Assembly: GCA_963691705.1 (NCBI GenBank)
Contig: OY829540.1
Span: 48,024,158 to 48,088,157 of the forward strand
Origin: Viola odorata
Taxonomy: Eukaryota; Streptophyta; Magnoliopsida; Malpighiales; Violaceae
Length of the DNA: 64,000 nucleotides
Direction of reading: 5' to 3'
The notes beneath the pieces are model-generated. The model saw only the letters and a list, made by a program, of their open reading frames with translations. It had not been told where the DNA came from and ran no database searches. Position numbers and translations under genes: made by a program. Positions 46,910 through 59,200 of this stretch are shown one piece after another. Each line of letters opens with the position of its first letter. The first letter of the stretch is position 1.

Positions 46910-49900
46910 ATGTCTCTATTTTCTATGGTTAGTTTAATGTCTTGGAATAGCAGAGGGTTGAGATCAGCCAGGAAGAGGAAGTTTGTCAAGCGTTGTTGGC
47001 AAAGAGAGCACTTGGATTTTTGCTTGCTTCAGGAAACCAAGTTGGAGGAAATCGATGAGTTCTTCATCCAGTCTTTGTGGGGGAATCAGGAGGCGCGCTG
47101 GTTGAGTGCTCCGTCTAGTGGTCGTTCTGGTGGGTTACTCACAATATGGAACAGTAGCTCTTTTTCTGTGGAGCGCTCGTTATGTGGAGAGCGTTACATT
47201 TGGTTAGAAGGTATTCTGAATAGAGGGAATTTTTACTGCGTTGTCCTGAATGTCTATGCGTATAATGATGTGGATAGAAGACGTCATCTGTGGGATACTC
47301 TTGCTCATCTAGTAGAGAGTTGTCCTCATCCGGTTCTTATTTGTGGTGATTTTAATGAGATCTTGTCGCCCTCTGATAGGCTTCATGGTTCAAGCCATAC
47401 AAGAGGTATGGAAGATTTTCAGGAGTGGGTGGCCAGATGCAGGCTTCAGGATATGAGTCTTGTTGGCAGACGCTTTACGTGGGCCAATGCGATTAGTAGA
47501 AGCAGGTTGGACAGAGTCTTCATTCAAGCAGGTTGGGGAAATCTATTGCAGAGGGATAGGTTGACTCCGCTGCCCAGACATGGTTCTGATCACTCTCCTT
47601 TGCTTCTAACTCAGGATTTAGTTAATTGGGGCCCAAAACCTTTCAGAGATCAAGGAATTTGGTGGGAGGTAGCGGGCTTCAAGGATTTGGTGGCTGATTG
47701 GTGGAGCGAGGCTACCACTGAAATTCTAGGATCTTGCAGAGTAATTCAGAAGTTAAGATGGCTGAAACAGAAAGTCAAAAGTTGGAATGCAGAGGTTTAT
47801 GGTCATGTGGAGAAGAGGTTAGAGGATCTTCAACAAAAGGAACTAGAGCTAGACAGGATAGCTGATGAGAGAGATCTTTCCTTAGAAGAACAAGGCCAGA
47901 GGTTAGAGCTGGCTAACGAGATTTGGGATCAGCAGGGACGGGTTGACAGGTTCTGGAAACAGAAAGCTAGAAATCAATGGGACTCTCAGGGGGACAGAAA
48001 CACAAGGTATTTTCATAGGTTAGCAAAAGTGACTTATTTAAGAAAGGGAGTGACAGATATTGTGACGTCTAATGGTCGCATTACCGATCCTTCTGAGATC
48101 AAATCTGCTGCAGTTCAACACTTTTCTTCCTTCTTTCGTTCGATGAGTTGGGGGAGACCTATGATTCCAGACTTGGGGTTTAATAGTTTGAATGAGATTG
48201 AAGCAAATGGGCTAGAAGGTGAGGTCACTTCAGAAGAGATCTGGGAAGCTGTCAGGAGTTGAAATGGGCAAAAGACTCCTGGTCCTGATGGTTACTCGCT
48301 TAGGTTCATTCAGAATGCTTGGGATATCATTGGCCCAGACTACTGTGTCTTGATTATGGGATTATTTAGAACTGGCATCTTTCCAAAGGGGGTCAACTCC
48401 TCTTTCATCTCGCTTCTGCCTAAGAATAAAGCTTCTAAGAGGTTTAGTGATTTCCGTCCAATCAGTCTAGTGAGTAGCTATTACAAAATAATTTCTAAAA
48501 TTTTAACGGCGAGGTTGAGCAGGGTGATAGAGAAGGTGATAAGCGAAGAACAACATGGGTTTATGAGAGGTAAACAGACGCTTGATTGCGTGATGGCTGC
48601 TAATGAAGTTGTTAATCATTTGAAAACGTCTAAACAGCAAGGCTTTCTCTTCAAATTGGATTTTGAAAAGGCTTACGACTCAGTCGAATGGAGTTACTTA
48701 GACGAGGTGATGCGCCAAATGGGTTTTGGGGATCGTTGGAGGGGGTGGATTCGACAGTGTCTAAGTACTTCCAGAGTTTCTGTTTTGATTAATGGTTCTC
48801 CTACTAATCAATTTGAGGTTAGTCGTGGGCTTAGGCAAGGTTGTTCTATGTCTCCTTATCTTTTTAATATAGCGGCAGAAGGGTTACATCGTTTATTGGT
48901 GCGTGCTAAAATGGTGGGGTTGTTAAGCGGAGTGGGCAACGAGCATGCTGGGTGGCAGCTTACTCATCTTCAGTTTGCGGATGATACTCTGATCTTTGTT
49001 AAGAATGATGAGAGTGAGATACAAGGAGTGAAAGGGTTGCTTTGTTGGTTTGAGGCTTACTCAGGGCTTCGAGTCAATTTTCACAAGAGCTCGCTTGTAG
49101 GTATCAACATTTGTCAGCAGGTTGGGGGTTGCCTAGCCAGGAGAGCTGGGTGTAAGTATGAACAATTACCTTTCAAGTATCTTGGTTCTTTTGTGGGGCT
49201 TAATCCTAGGAGAGTCTCTAGCTGGGATTTTCTTATTCAGAAAATGAAGGCTAAGTTGGCAACATGGAAGGGCCATCTTTTGTCTGTTGGCGGTCGTGTT
49301 ACTTTGATTAAGTCAGCGGTTTCTAGTCTCCCTATTTATAACATGTCTATTTTCAATATGCTAAAAAGTGTGCGCCTTAAATGTGAAGGGATAATGAGAA
49401 GGTTCTTGTGGAGTGGAGATGATTCTAAAAGCGGGTTGTCGAAGGTAAAATGGGGTGATATGATTCGCCCGAAGGAGTTTGGGGGCTTGGGTATAGGAAA
49501 TCTTGAAACTCAGAATGCAGCTTTTTTATTTAAGTGGGTATGGGATCTATGCAATGGAAGCACGAAAATATGGACGGACATAGTAAGGAGACAGTATGGT
49601 TTCACCAGTCTAGGATTTCTGTGGAAGGAGTTAGTGGCTAAGGTGTCTTTTATTTGGCGAGACATATTTCGTTTATTTAAAAGGGGAGGTGATTGGTTCG
49701 ATTTTTGGGTGAGACACGTGAAACTCGGTGTGGGAAATGGCCGCTCAGTGTCCTTTTGGTGGGATCCTTGGCACAACAATACACCTTTAGCCCTTAGTTA
49801 TCCAAAGCTGTTCAATTTAGCATCTAATGCTAATGGATCTATCCTTGATCATGGGTACTGGAATGAGCATCAATGGTTCTGGAATATTCAGTGGCGCCGC

Positions 49901-50611
49901 GAGCTATATGAGTGGGAAACGGAAGAGTGGGCTGGCTTGGCTTCTCTTATCTCGGTGCCAATCAATATCCATGGTACTGCTAAGAATAGGTGGCAGTTAA
50001 ACTCTGAAGGAGAGTATTCGGTTGGGTCCTGGTCCCTAGGTTATGACAAACAACGGTTTCAGATCAATCAGGGTTTAGAGTCCTGCTGGTCCAATTTAGC
50101 TCCCTACAGGGTTGAATTTTTCCTATGGCTGGCAATGCGCGGGCGTTTGGTTACTAGGGAATTTCTTTGCAATCGTGGCATGCTCAATGAAGAGGACAAC
50201 GTTTGTTCTATGTGTGATAGGCAAGGGGAATCTGTCCAGCATATCTTACTTCACTGTCAATCATCCTTATCTTGCTGGAATGCTGTGATGCTTTGGTTGG
50301 GAGTGTCCTGGTGCCCTCCTCGGACTATAGGTGAGTTATGGGTTTCATGGGAGTCCTTACTTCCTAAAGGAGGGATGCTCATAAAGGAGAAGTGGAGGGT
50401 ACTGTTTTATGCTATGGTTTGGAGCTTGTGGTTGCAGAGAAACCAGGTTGTTTTTCATCAACACTCCTTTTGCGGGAGACGTGTTTTCAATTCTGCCTAC
50501 TCTTTTTGGTTCAGATGGTTAAAGAGTTCAGATCATTCATTCCCTTACAGTTTGGGAATGATGCTGTTGTCCCCTTCCTGGTTACTATTGTTGGGTCGGG
50601 CAGTTCAGTAG
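46910..50611 (+). pseudogene. LINE ORF2: endonuclease and reverse transcriptase, one internal stop
   Basis: One frame over 3.7 kb with a single TGA at 48260-48262. The N-terminal apurinic-type endonuclease has LMSWNSRGLRS, LLQETKLEE, VLICGDFNEIL and HGSDHSPLLL. The reverse transcriptase has KTPGPDGYSLRF right after the stop, DFRPISLVSSYYKIISKIL, FKLDFEKAYDSV, RGLRQGCSMSPYLFN and the catalytic FADDTLIFV. A C-terminal zinc-binding region (zf-RVT) has NVCSMCDRQGESVQHILLHC. The stop separates endonuclease from reverse transcriptase, so the copy is disabled by one base as sequenced. Confidence 0.93.
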
Positions 50612-51184
50612 TCTGTTTGCTTGATTCCTTCTTTGGTTGTTTTCTTAATCGCTTCCTCACTTGAGGAGCTATCTACTGTACATTCTTTTTCTCTCTTCTG
50701 ATTGCCTTCATCTTTTAGGCAAGAATAAATTCTTCAGCTTATTCAAAAAAATAAAAAAATGGAGAGAAATGTCTTTGACGTGTGTATTTTTTTGTGTTGA
50801 ATGTAACACACATGGTAGTAAAATGCTAAAGCATGTGTAATTTCTCTACCAATAGGAACTCTCGTACAACTTATTTTCCGAATTTTTTTATTTAGTATGT
50901 TTTGAAAAATATATAATTATAGTTTAATTGTTGGGTTAAATAGTGGTCACATATCAACATTTGACAAGTCAATTTACTCATTTTAAAATAGTGTACATAA
51001 GGAATTCATAAAAAAACTCCTTTTATAATGTCTTTGACGTGTGTAGTTTTTTTGTGCTGAAAGTTACACACATGTTAGTAAAGTGCTAAAACTTTTGTAA
51101 TTTTTCTACCAATAGAAACTCTTGCATAACTTATTTTTTGAATTTTTTTTATCTTGTATGCTTTTAAAAAGAGTATAATTTTGG

Positions 51185-51753
51185 TTGATTAAGAGGTAAA
51201 CAAATTATTTCACCTTCCAAAATAAAATGTAGTGTTGCCTTTTTTTTTTGGACGTTTTATTTTTTTCTAAAAGAGAACCATAAACTAAGTGTGTGTTTGT
51301 TTTGAGGTTAAAGGAGATAAAAATTAACCCCTTGACTTTTAACATCTTTAATCACATTTAGTGAAATTTATAGGGTGACATATGTTAAGTAATCTTCCAA
51401 AATGAAGTTATATGTTAATTTGGGAGGAACTAGCTACCACTTTTCATCAATTTTCTAGTTAAAAAAATTAAACCAATAATTTTTTAGGTAAAAGTTGAAA
51501 ATATAAAATCAATCACATCAACCATAAATTAATTTATTCTTATTAAGTGAATACATAAGTGTAAATTTCTCAACCACCACTACTCATTGAGTCGTACTCG
51601 TTGGGTCGTATAAATATATTATCAATGACATTAATGAATCGGACATAGACGTGAATACCATTCTTCTATCACATTTCATTTCTATTTTTTCAAAATTCTC
51701 GTCTGGATGTACATTTTTAGTTGGGGAGAGGGCTAAAATTTGAGGGTCTAATC
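51185..51753. other. Intergenic, no gene seen
   Basis: AT-rich spacer between the tandem array and the next hAT element; nothing recognised. Confidence 0.4.
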
Positions 51754-52604
51754 CAGTGTTTTCAGAACCGGACCGGACAACGAACCGTTTTCGCCAATTT
51801 GGTGGTTCAACCGGGTTGAACCGGGTTCGACCGGATTGTAGATGCTGGTCCGTCCGGAACCGTTTACACATTAAACCGGTAAATCTTAGACGAAAAAACC
51901 GGATTGAACCGGCTGGTTTTTACTGTAGCATTTTACTCCCTCCGGACTCTAATAATTGTCACTTTCCTACGAATTCATTGGTCTTTATTAATTGTCACTT
52001 TACCTTTCCTAACAGTGATTTATTTGCAACTTCACTAAAAAGCCCCTATCCTTAAACCCTATTTACAAAATCCCTTCTTCTTCCGCATTTGAATAATGGA
52101 AAAGCAAGGAATAGGTTCGCTTGTTAATTGGCAAAAAAGCAGGGGTAATTTGGAAACAGAAACCATTAAAATAATAAAAATAAATGAAGCAGCCCACTCG
52201 CCTACTGTGCCCGGACGACTCCCTTTCAAGTCCAGAGGGAGTATAATATATCAAAAAATATTATTAAAATTGAGAAAGTCCAAAAACGACGTCGTTTTGG
52301 CACCCAAAACGGCGTCGTTTTGGTTGCCTCTCTGATGGGCTGGCCCATGCCTGTAATGGGCCAGTCCATCAAATTTTTTGTTTTTAAAAAAAAAAAAACC
52401 AAACCAAAACGGCGTCATTTTGGTTTGGCTCATCAAACCGGCCGGTTCAATCTGGTTCGTCAGTTACGTAAAAACCGGCCGGTTCGTCCGGTCCGACCCG
52501 GGTCAGAAGGCAATCCGGTCCGAAAGGTGAATCGGACCGAAAATGTGAAAATGGCCGATTGAACCGGACGGACCGGCCGGTCTAGTCCGGTTCTGAAAAC
52601 ACTG
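51754..52604. mobile_element. Non-autonomous hAT element with nested Stowaway
   Basis: Ends CAGTGTTTTCAGAACCGGAC and its exact complement GTCCGGTTCTGAAAACACTG, flanked by the exact 8-bp duplication GTCTAATC (51746-51753 and 52605-52612). CCGG-rich subterminal sequence. The interior has repeated 'acggcgtcgttttgg' phrases (52285-52325 and near 52410) and a nested 306-bp Stowaway-type element. Confidence 0.95.
51936..52241. mobile_element. Stowaway-type MITE nested in hAT
   Basis: Ends CTCCCTCCGGACT and the complement of CTCCCTCTGGACT, each flanked by TA (51934-51935 and 52242-52243). The interior is unrelated to the 11.6-kb/54.4-kb family. Confidence 0.85.
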
Positions 52605-52612
52605 GTCTAATC

Positions 52613-53579
52613 ACTACTCACTATAGTCTAGTTTTTTTATAAAAATATATTTAAACAATCCATTTTTTAAGCTCTAGTTTTGAGCTTTAGTAAATAATTC
52701 AGGTAAATAAGGTGCATTGTCACTCAACTAAATATGAGAATGATGGGTCTAATTTTGTATATAACTAAATGAGAAGTTCTCACTCGGAATATCTTCTCTC
52801 TTTTTTCGATACGTAATTAATTTTATTTGAGTATGATCATTACTTAAAAAGAATGATTCTTTTAGTATATTTCTTTATTATCCACCCTCGAATCTAATAT
52901 TTGAGATTAAGGAGGTCGTTATTGCTTTTATTGTAGTTATTCACTTATCATCCCTGATCTCGGACTTGAATCCTTGGTACTATGAAAAATAAATGAAAAA
53001 GAAAAGAAAAAAAACTCCATAGATGGTCCATTTGATGTATACTTTTTTTTTATAGGCTACTATTTGATTTAACTCCAATCACTTCCCTAACCAACAAAAT
53101 GTTTATTTGTTCTTCTTTTTAATGGTTGTCGGCGCTTTAAGCACAATTTCCTTTCATCATTCATCATCAAAACATCGAAAGCAAGGGACTTGAATTTGCC
53201 GTCAATACTGTCTATTTTTTAAAAGTGTTTATCAATCCGAAAATGCGGCTTTTAAAAGCTCATTGAGATAGGAATTTGTCTATTCTATAAAGAGCAATGT
53301 ATTAAGACCACATGATCTTATTATTGCTAGCTGCTACTTTGAAAATTGTATATCATTCCTTACAACTCTTATTATTCACAAGAAACCATATTATCCCATG
53401 CAATTTAGCTTTTTTTAAAGATTTTTTTACATAAATAAAAATATAGATAAAATAAATCAATTCGAAACGTTGTCATTTCTATTTAAAAAAAGTACCATTA
53501 AATTATAAATTTATTCACTTATCTGACTTTAGCGTTACACTAGCAGTTTTTATTTACAAGTTTAGCTTATGAACTAAAC
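52613..53579. other. Intergenic, no gene seen
   Basis: AT-rich spacer without supported open frames or bounded repeats. Confidence 0.4.
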
Positions 53580-55354
53580 GGCTTGTTTGGTAACGAACGC
53601 AGCATAAAACAATAGGAATGAAATTAACTGGGAATCGAATTGATTGAGTATAACCATAGATGCGTTTGATATTTTATGACCGGGAATTAGAGTAAACAAA
53701 AGAACGACCTAAACTTTTATTTGGTATGAAATCTATGAAATGAGATTAATTGTGTATCCTATCTATAATACCCTTTTGCCCATGAATTAATTGGTTTAAT
53801 TTCTACTACATATATATTACTTTATTATTTATTCTTAATTACATTATTATTATATATTAAAAAGTTATATACATATATATATATACTGTATAATAAAATA
53901 TCAACAATAATTATATTTTATATAAAAAAATCCCATCATATTAACAATTGTAAAAGGAAAATTAAAAAACTCATAATTACAATTTACAACTAAATAACTA
54001 CATAAAAACCTTCAAGTTTACAAAACCTCCAATTTTCAATTTTTTTACCATTTCTTGTTAATGTTTTAATTTTTAGAAAAATTAAAATTACAATTTTTGG
54101 TAAAGTATATATTGCAACTTTTTTACCATTTCTTTAACTTAAAATTTTATAAGGCTTATAGTTTTTTTATATGTAGTTTACCTAAAACAATTACTGAATA
54201 ACTAAATGTTTCTTAGTAAAATACTTAAGGAATGATAATATATTATATAGTACTTTGTTTGAAAAAAAAATGTTTTTTTTGGTCCTAATTTTTTATTTAT
54301 ATTATTTCAGCTAATATTCTTCAAACTAAATTGAATGTATACCTTTTTTATGAGATTTATAATATACTCCCTCCGGTGCAAAATAAATGACTCTTTAGGA
54401 TAGTAAAAATTCGTTTCACCATGATCTTTAATCTTATTTTATTCCATATTGTTTCACTTTTACTCTTAATTTCCACTCAAATTAAAACACCATCATCAAA
54501 TTGGGTTGATGCATAAAAAAAATTGTCATTTGCACAAAATATTGGCTTCGAAAAAAATAAAATGACAAATATTATGAACAGTAAGAATCCGTAGGAAAAC
54601 GTCGTTTATTTTGCACCGGAGGGAGTATATGAAAGCTAAAGGTGAGAAATAGTATCATTGTGGTGGTACTATGTCATCATTTAGGCAATCTCATTTGATG
54701 CTACACAAGTTTTCACGTTGTCTTCTTTTTTAATAATTGTTAAAATGCGATTAATGTTACAATTTTTTTTTTGAGATCAATGTTAGAATTATTGATTGAA
54801 TATATGAATATATTTTGAAATATAAGTGACTAAAATTTAAATATTTATAACATTAAAACATGAAATATATTAAGTTAGAATGTTAAAAATCAATTAATAG
54901 CCACAATACAAAAAAAAATAGCAATCAAGAAAAAAAAAATAGAATATACAATAAAATATGGGAGAAAAATATATATTACTACTGATATAAGAATAATTTG
55001 TAATTTATAAAAAAAGTGTCATACCATGTTTGAAGAGTTAAATACCTTTTTTTTGAAATTTAGGTATTTTTTTAATAATTAAAGGAACTAAATATTTTTA
55101 AATGTATCTTAATTTGTGTATAAATAATAGGTTATAAAGTTATATATATACCTACTAGGGTTGAAATTATGTATGTAAAAATTATTATTTATTTATGAAT
55201 ACCTAGCAATCTCATTTCTCCACATACCCATCTCCCAAATTTAATCTCATTCCCACCCTTAATTTCATTCCTTATCTTAAAAAAAGTGATACCAAACACA
55301 TCCATAGAAAGTATGACCACTCTCTCTATTCGATTCTGGGTTACCAAACAAGCC
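53580..55354. mobile_element. TIR element of unassigned superfamily with nested Stowaway
   Basis: The left end GGCTTGTTTGGTAAC and the right end GTTACCAAACAAGCC are exact complements. Further inside, 'gaatcgaat' and 'ccatagatgcgtttgatat' on the left match the complement of the right arm with a few changes. The target duplication is unclear (ctaaac against ctaaaa), so hAT and PIF/Harbinger remain possible. The interior is AT-rich without transposase. Confidence 0.7.
54367..54625. mobile_element. Stowaway-type MITE, copy 2
   Basis: Ends CTCCCTCCGGTGCAAAATAA and its exact complement, flanked by TA on both sides (54365-54366 and 54626-54627). Same family as 11630-11874, better preserved. Confidence 0.92.
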
Positions 55355-56010
55355 CTAAAAGATATCACTATAAGGGATGGGCCTAGTAGAATGCTAAGAG
55401 TTAAGCCCATAACATTTAGCAGCTAGACATGGGAGTTCAAAGGCCATGTAATGTCATCCCAAATTTCCAGCTCATATTAAAACACAAAATAGAAAATAAT
55501 TTTTTTTTGTTTTGTTTTTAAATTTTTTTTTTCATAAATTGGTCACTTAAAAGAATAAATAAAAAATTATTCTACCAAACACGTTTTATATTTTTTTTGA
55601 AAAAAAAAAAAAAAAACCAGAAATAAAAACGATAACGAACAAACTCTAATAATTGGTTTATTTTACTAAGTAGATCTAATAATTTTCATCTTACTAATAA
55701 TTTCTATTTAATATAATAATTATAATAATTATTTTTCTATTTTATTTTTACTTTTTTACTTTTTTTATAAAAATAGGGCTACAATTCAATTTTTTCTCTA
55801 TTTACGAGTCTTTTTACATTTGATTAATACTTACAAGGATTATAAAGTATAAACTGTTTACTTTTTTTTAAAAATAAAAAACTTATTTGTAACGCAAGAA
55901 TGCTAATATTTTAAACTTCATATCAAAGGTTTGAACTTTCAAGTTTATGTTATTTTCTTAATAATGTAGAATTCTTTTTAGTTTTTTTCAACAATATTTT
56001 CCTTTTTTTT
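55355..56010. other. Intergenic, NUP188 upstream region
   Basis: Very AT-rich with long A and T runs. It should contain the NUP188 promoter; no clear TATA box or other element stands out. Confidence 0.4.
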
Positions 56011-56235
56011 ATGTTTACTTTCTTTCCTTTTCAACAATTCAGTTTCGCTTCGCAGTTTCGCAGCCCGGCCCACTCTCAGTCCTCACTCCTCAGTTCCAAA
56101 CAAAACCCAAAAGCGCGAAAAAATCAAAATACCCAGATACTAGAAGAACACTGCTTCTTCATCCTCCTCTTCCCTAGGGTTCGTAATTTAAATTTAAACT
56201 CCTTTGGAGCTCTCCAGCAATTTTTCAATCCTCCA

Positions 56236-59200
56236 ATGTCGATTCCTAAGTCCGTTGATTCCTCTCTATGGTGGGATCCCTTCACTTCCCTCCTCTCTGA
56301 CCTCGAGAAAGCCTCCCTCTCCTCTCAACTTCCTCCTCACCTGGTAACTTCCTCCTTATCTCTTCCTTCTTGTTTACACAGCTTAATATGCTCATGTGCT
56401 GAGTTTTTGTTCTCTGCTGTCGTAGGAGAAGAAGTTGAAGGGGAATCACGCCTGGTTCGTCAACACAGTGTCTCTGTTCAAGCCGCCAAATGCAAAATCT
56501 AGAGAAGCTCTGAACTCATTGCAGCTCCAAATTGGATCACATCAATTGAGTATCAAGCCTGAGTTGAAGGATAAAGCCTTGCGAATTAGCTCCTACTTAG
56601 TCAGTACTTTTATCAATTAACCTTCAATCGTATTGTTATTAGTTTTATTCTTTAGATAAATATTGAATTAGAAACGTTCATGTGTTTTCAGGCTTTAGAT
56701 GAGGTGCAAACTTACATTCTTGTAGAAAGGTGTTTTAAGGGAACTGATGCAGGTGTTGATTCAGTTTTTGAAGAATATCTCCATGTGGTTAGTCTGCTTC
56801 TGCGGTTCTTTCATCAATCATTAAATGTAGCTGTATCGTAATTTATATTTTGGAGACTTATTATACTCCATATTCTTTCATACTGTTCTAGGTATTACTT
56901 GACTACTACGTTGAGCGACAGTGCTTGCTGAAGTGTTCCAGGCTAATTCTCATGCGTGCTTGTAAGTCTTTGGATTTTTGTGCCATTAGGACCAAAACCT
57001 GGGATTTTGTCATAGTGTGGGAAAAACTCAGTGAAGTGGGTCAGGGGATTTTTTATTTCTTATCTGTTTGCTGTTAGTACCTAAAATTCCACCATTGATG
57101 CCTGCAGTGTATGTTGGAATGGATGTTGAAGGAGATAGTTTTGCCAGAGATGCAGCTCTAAAGTTGATTTCTGATGGTTTGGAGACCAAATTAATTCAGG
57201 TTTTGCAGGGCCTTCTTTCTGGCAGTCATCCTGAGCATATGGTACGTTAGGTGTGAACTAATTTTTCTGAGTTGTACCTCTTCACTATCTGACATAGGAA
57301 TGTAGATTTTCTGTCATCTCATTTCGAACTATTGTATTTGTGGTTCTTAATGTTGTATATGAATTTTATGATTGCTCTTTAGGATCTTGATCTTTTCACG
57401 TTGTGGGCGGAGGAGATGCTGATTGAGGAGAATTTGGTTCTGGACATTATCTTCCTCATTTATCATGAGTCTCTTTGTACCTGCAATGGTGATATATGGA
57501 AAGAGTTGTGCTCATTCTATAAGGTATATTGTTGACATTTTGTATCAATAGTAATGTCTTTTTGTTGTCCTAACCTGGCTGATCGACATTTTTTCCATAG
57601 GGAATCTTATACGGGTCTTATAACTCTGGAAAGCTGGCAATATCGACTGAAGCACTAAAGTCTTATTACCATGTCAAAGTACAGCTTCTTCTCATCCTTA
57701 TACGAACCCTTGACTTGGAAAATCTACTTCGAGTGATTCATGATGAAATTCCTTTCAGGTTTTAACCTCACTTTTACTTACATATTAACTTAAGGTTGAC
57801 TTTTCTTTTGAGGATTTTTCATCATCAAACCCAAGACTGTTTGTCTTTGTGTTTGAGAGCTCAGGGGCTTGCTTGCTTGTATTGTTGATCTTTGAGTTGG
57901 TTTTACTCTGTTTGGATGCTTAGCTATTTGTTTTCATTATGTGCTTTGACAATTGTTTGGAAAGAGCATTCACTTCAATCATGTTTCTTTTATAGACTTC
58001 TTGTGATGATGGCTATGACACTCTTTTTTTCTTTTCTCAGACAGGGGGCTTCTATTTTCTCCCTCAATGATATCCAACAAATGGATGTATTGGTATCTAG
58101 TTTTGACACTGTTGAAATGAAAGAAGCAGGTCCTCTAGTTCTTGCATGGGCAATATGTCTCTGTCTAATTTCTTCGCTTCCTGGAGAAGAGGATGACAAT
58201 GGGCTAATGGTAGGTAGTTCCTGAAAATGCTGCTTTCCTGTAGTTGCGTGTATGCATACGGCTAGTATTAACATTGCTAAGTATGATTTTAATTTCCAGG
58301 AGATCGATCATGTTGGATATGTTCGTCAAGCCTTTGAAGCCTCATCATTTAGTTATTTCCTTGAGATTCTTGAAAATGACGTACTGAAGGAATCAGATGT
58401 ATGTTATTCCAACTTCCAAGTTTGCATGTTTTAGTGTTTGTTGTGACTTTGATACAGTGGTTGATATCATGTACTTATGTCTTTCTTGCCCTTTTGGTTT
58501 TTAGCCTTTGCGGAGTTTTCTAATAAGGAGGTTGATAATGCTGGCTACGTGTTTACAAGTTAATATTTTTTTTCTCTCTAGGGATCTCTTGCAGGCTATC
58601 GAAGCGTGTTGAGAACCTTTGTTTCTGCATTTATTGCTTCTTATGAGATTAATCTTCAGGTATCTGCATAAATTGCAAGTTTGAAATACTTTATTCGTGC
58701 TTATTCCACATTTTTCTAATTGCAGTTCTTTCGCTGTGCCACAGTTGGAGGATACCACTCTTAATCTTATATTGGATATTCTTTGCAAAATCTATCAAGG
58801 AGAGGTTTGTATACGTAGCCATAACCTTTAGTGTCTGTTTTTTGATACTCTTTATTGCTATATATTGCTCAACGCTTATTGACTGGAGGAAGTTTTGCAC
58901 ATTAACTCTACAGGAGTCACTTTGTAGCCAATTTTGGGATAGAGAGAGTTTCATTGATGGTCCTATTCGATGTCTTCTTTGCAACTTAGAAGGGGAATTT
59001 CCCTTCAGGACTGTAGAACTTGTACGCCTTTTATCATCCCTTTGTGAAGGAAGTTGGCCTGCAGAATGTGTGTAAGTAGTACCTGTCAAGGCCTCTTTTG
59101 TGATTCTCTTGGTGTCAATGTTTGGTCTCGACTTTATCCTTCCAAAAGGACTTTTTTTTTAAACGATGGATCATGGTATACTGAGGTGAATAATCAGTGC

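Larger units (their letters stand above)
44731..50754 (+). mobile_element. L1-type LINE, near full length
   Basis: 6,024 bp flanked by the 16-bp duplication AAAAATGGAGAGAAAT (44715-44730 and 50755-50770). It carries a CT-rich 5' region, ORF1, ORF2 and a short A-rich tail (TTCAAAAAAATA). Joining the flanks restores a unit of the tandem array. Only one internal stop was found in about 5.2 kb of coding sequence, so the copy is young compared with the mariner and Athila elements. Confidence 0.95.
42560..51184 (+). repeat. Tandem array of ~266-bp units, split by two insertions
   Basis: Units start near 42560, 42826, 43097, 50882 and 51144 (the last partial). Each contains 'ttgttgggtcaaatagtgg', 'gtgtacataagaaattcat', 'tggagagaaatgtctttgac' and 'ctaccaataggaactc' in the same order. 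Unit 3 is cut at 43192 by a hAT element, resumes at 44663, is cut again at 44730 by the LINE, and finishes from 50771 to about 50881. About 4.2 diverged units remain. No coding potential. Confidence 0.88.
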
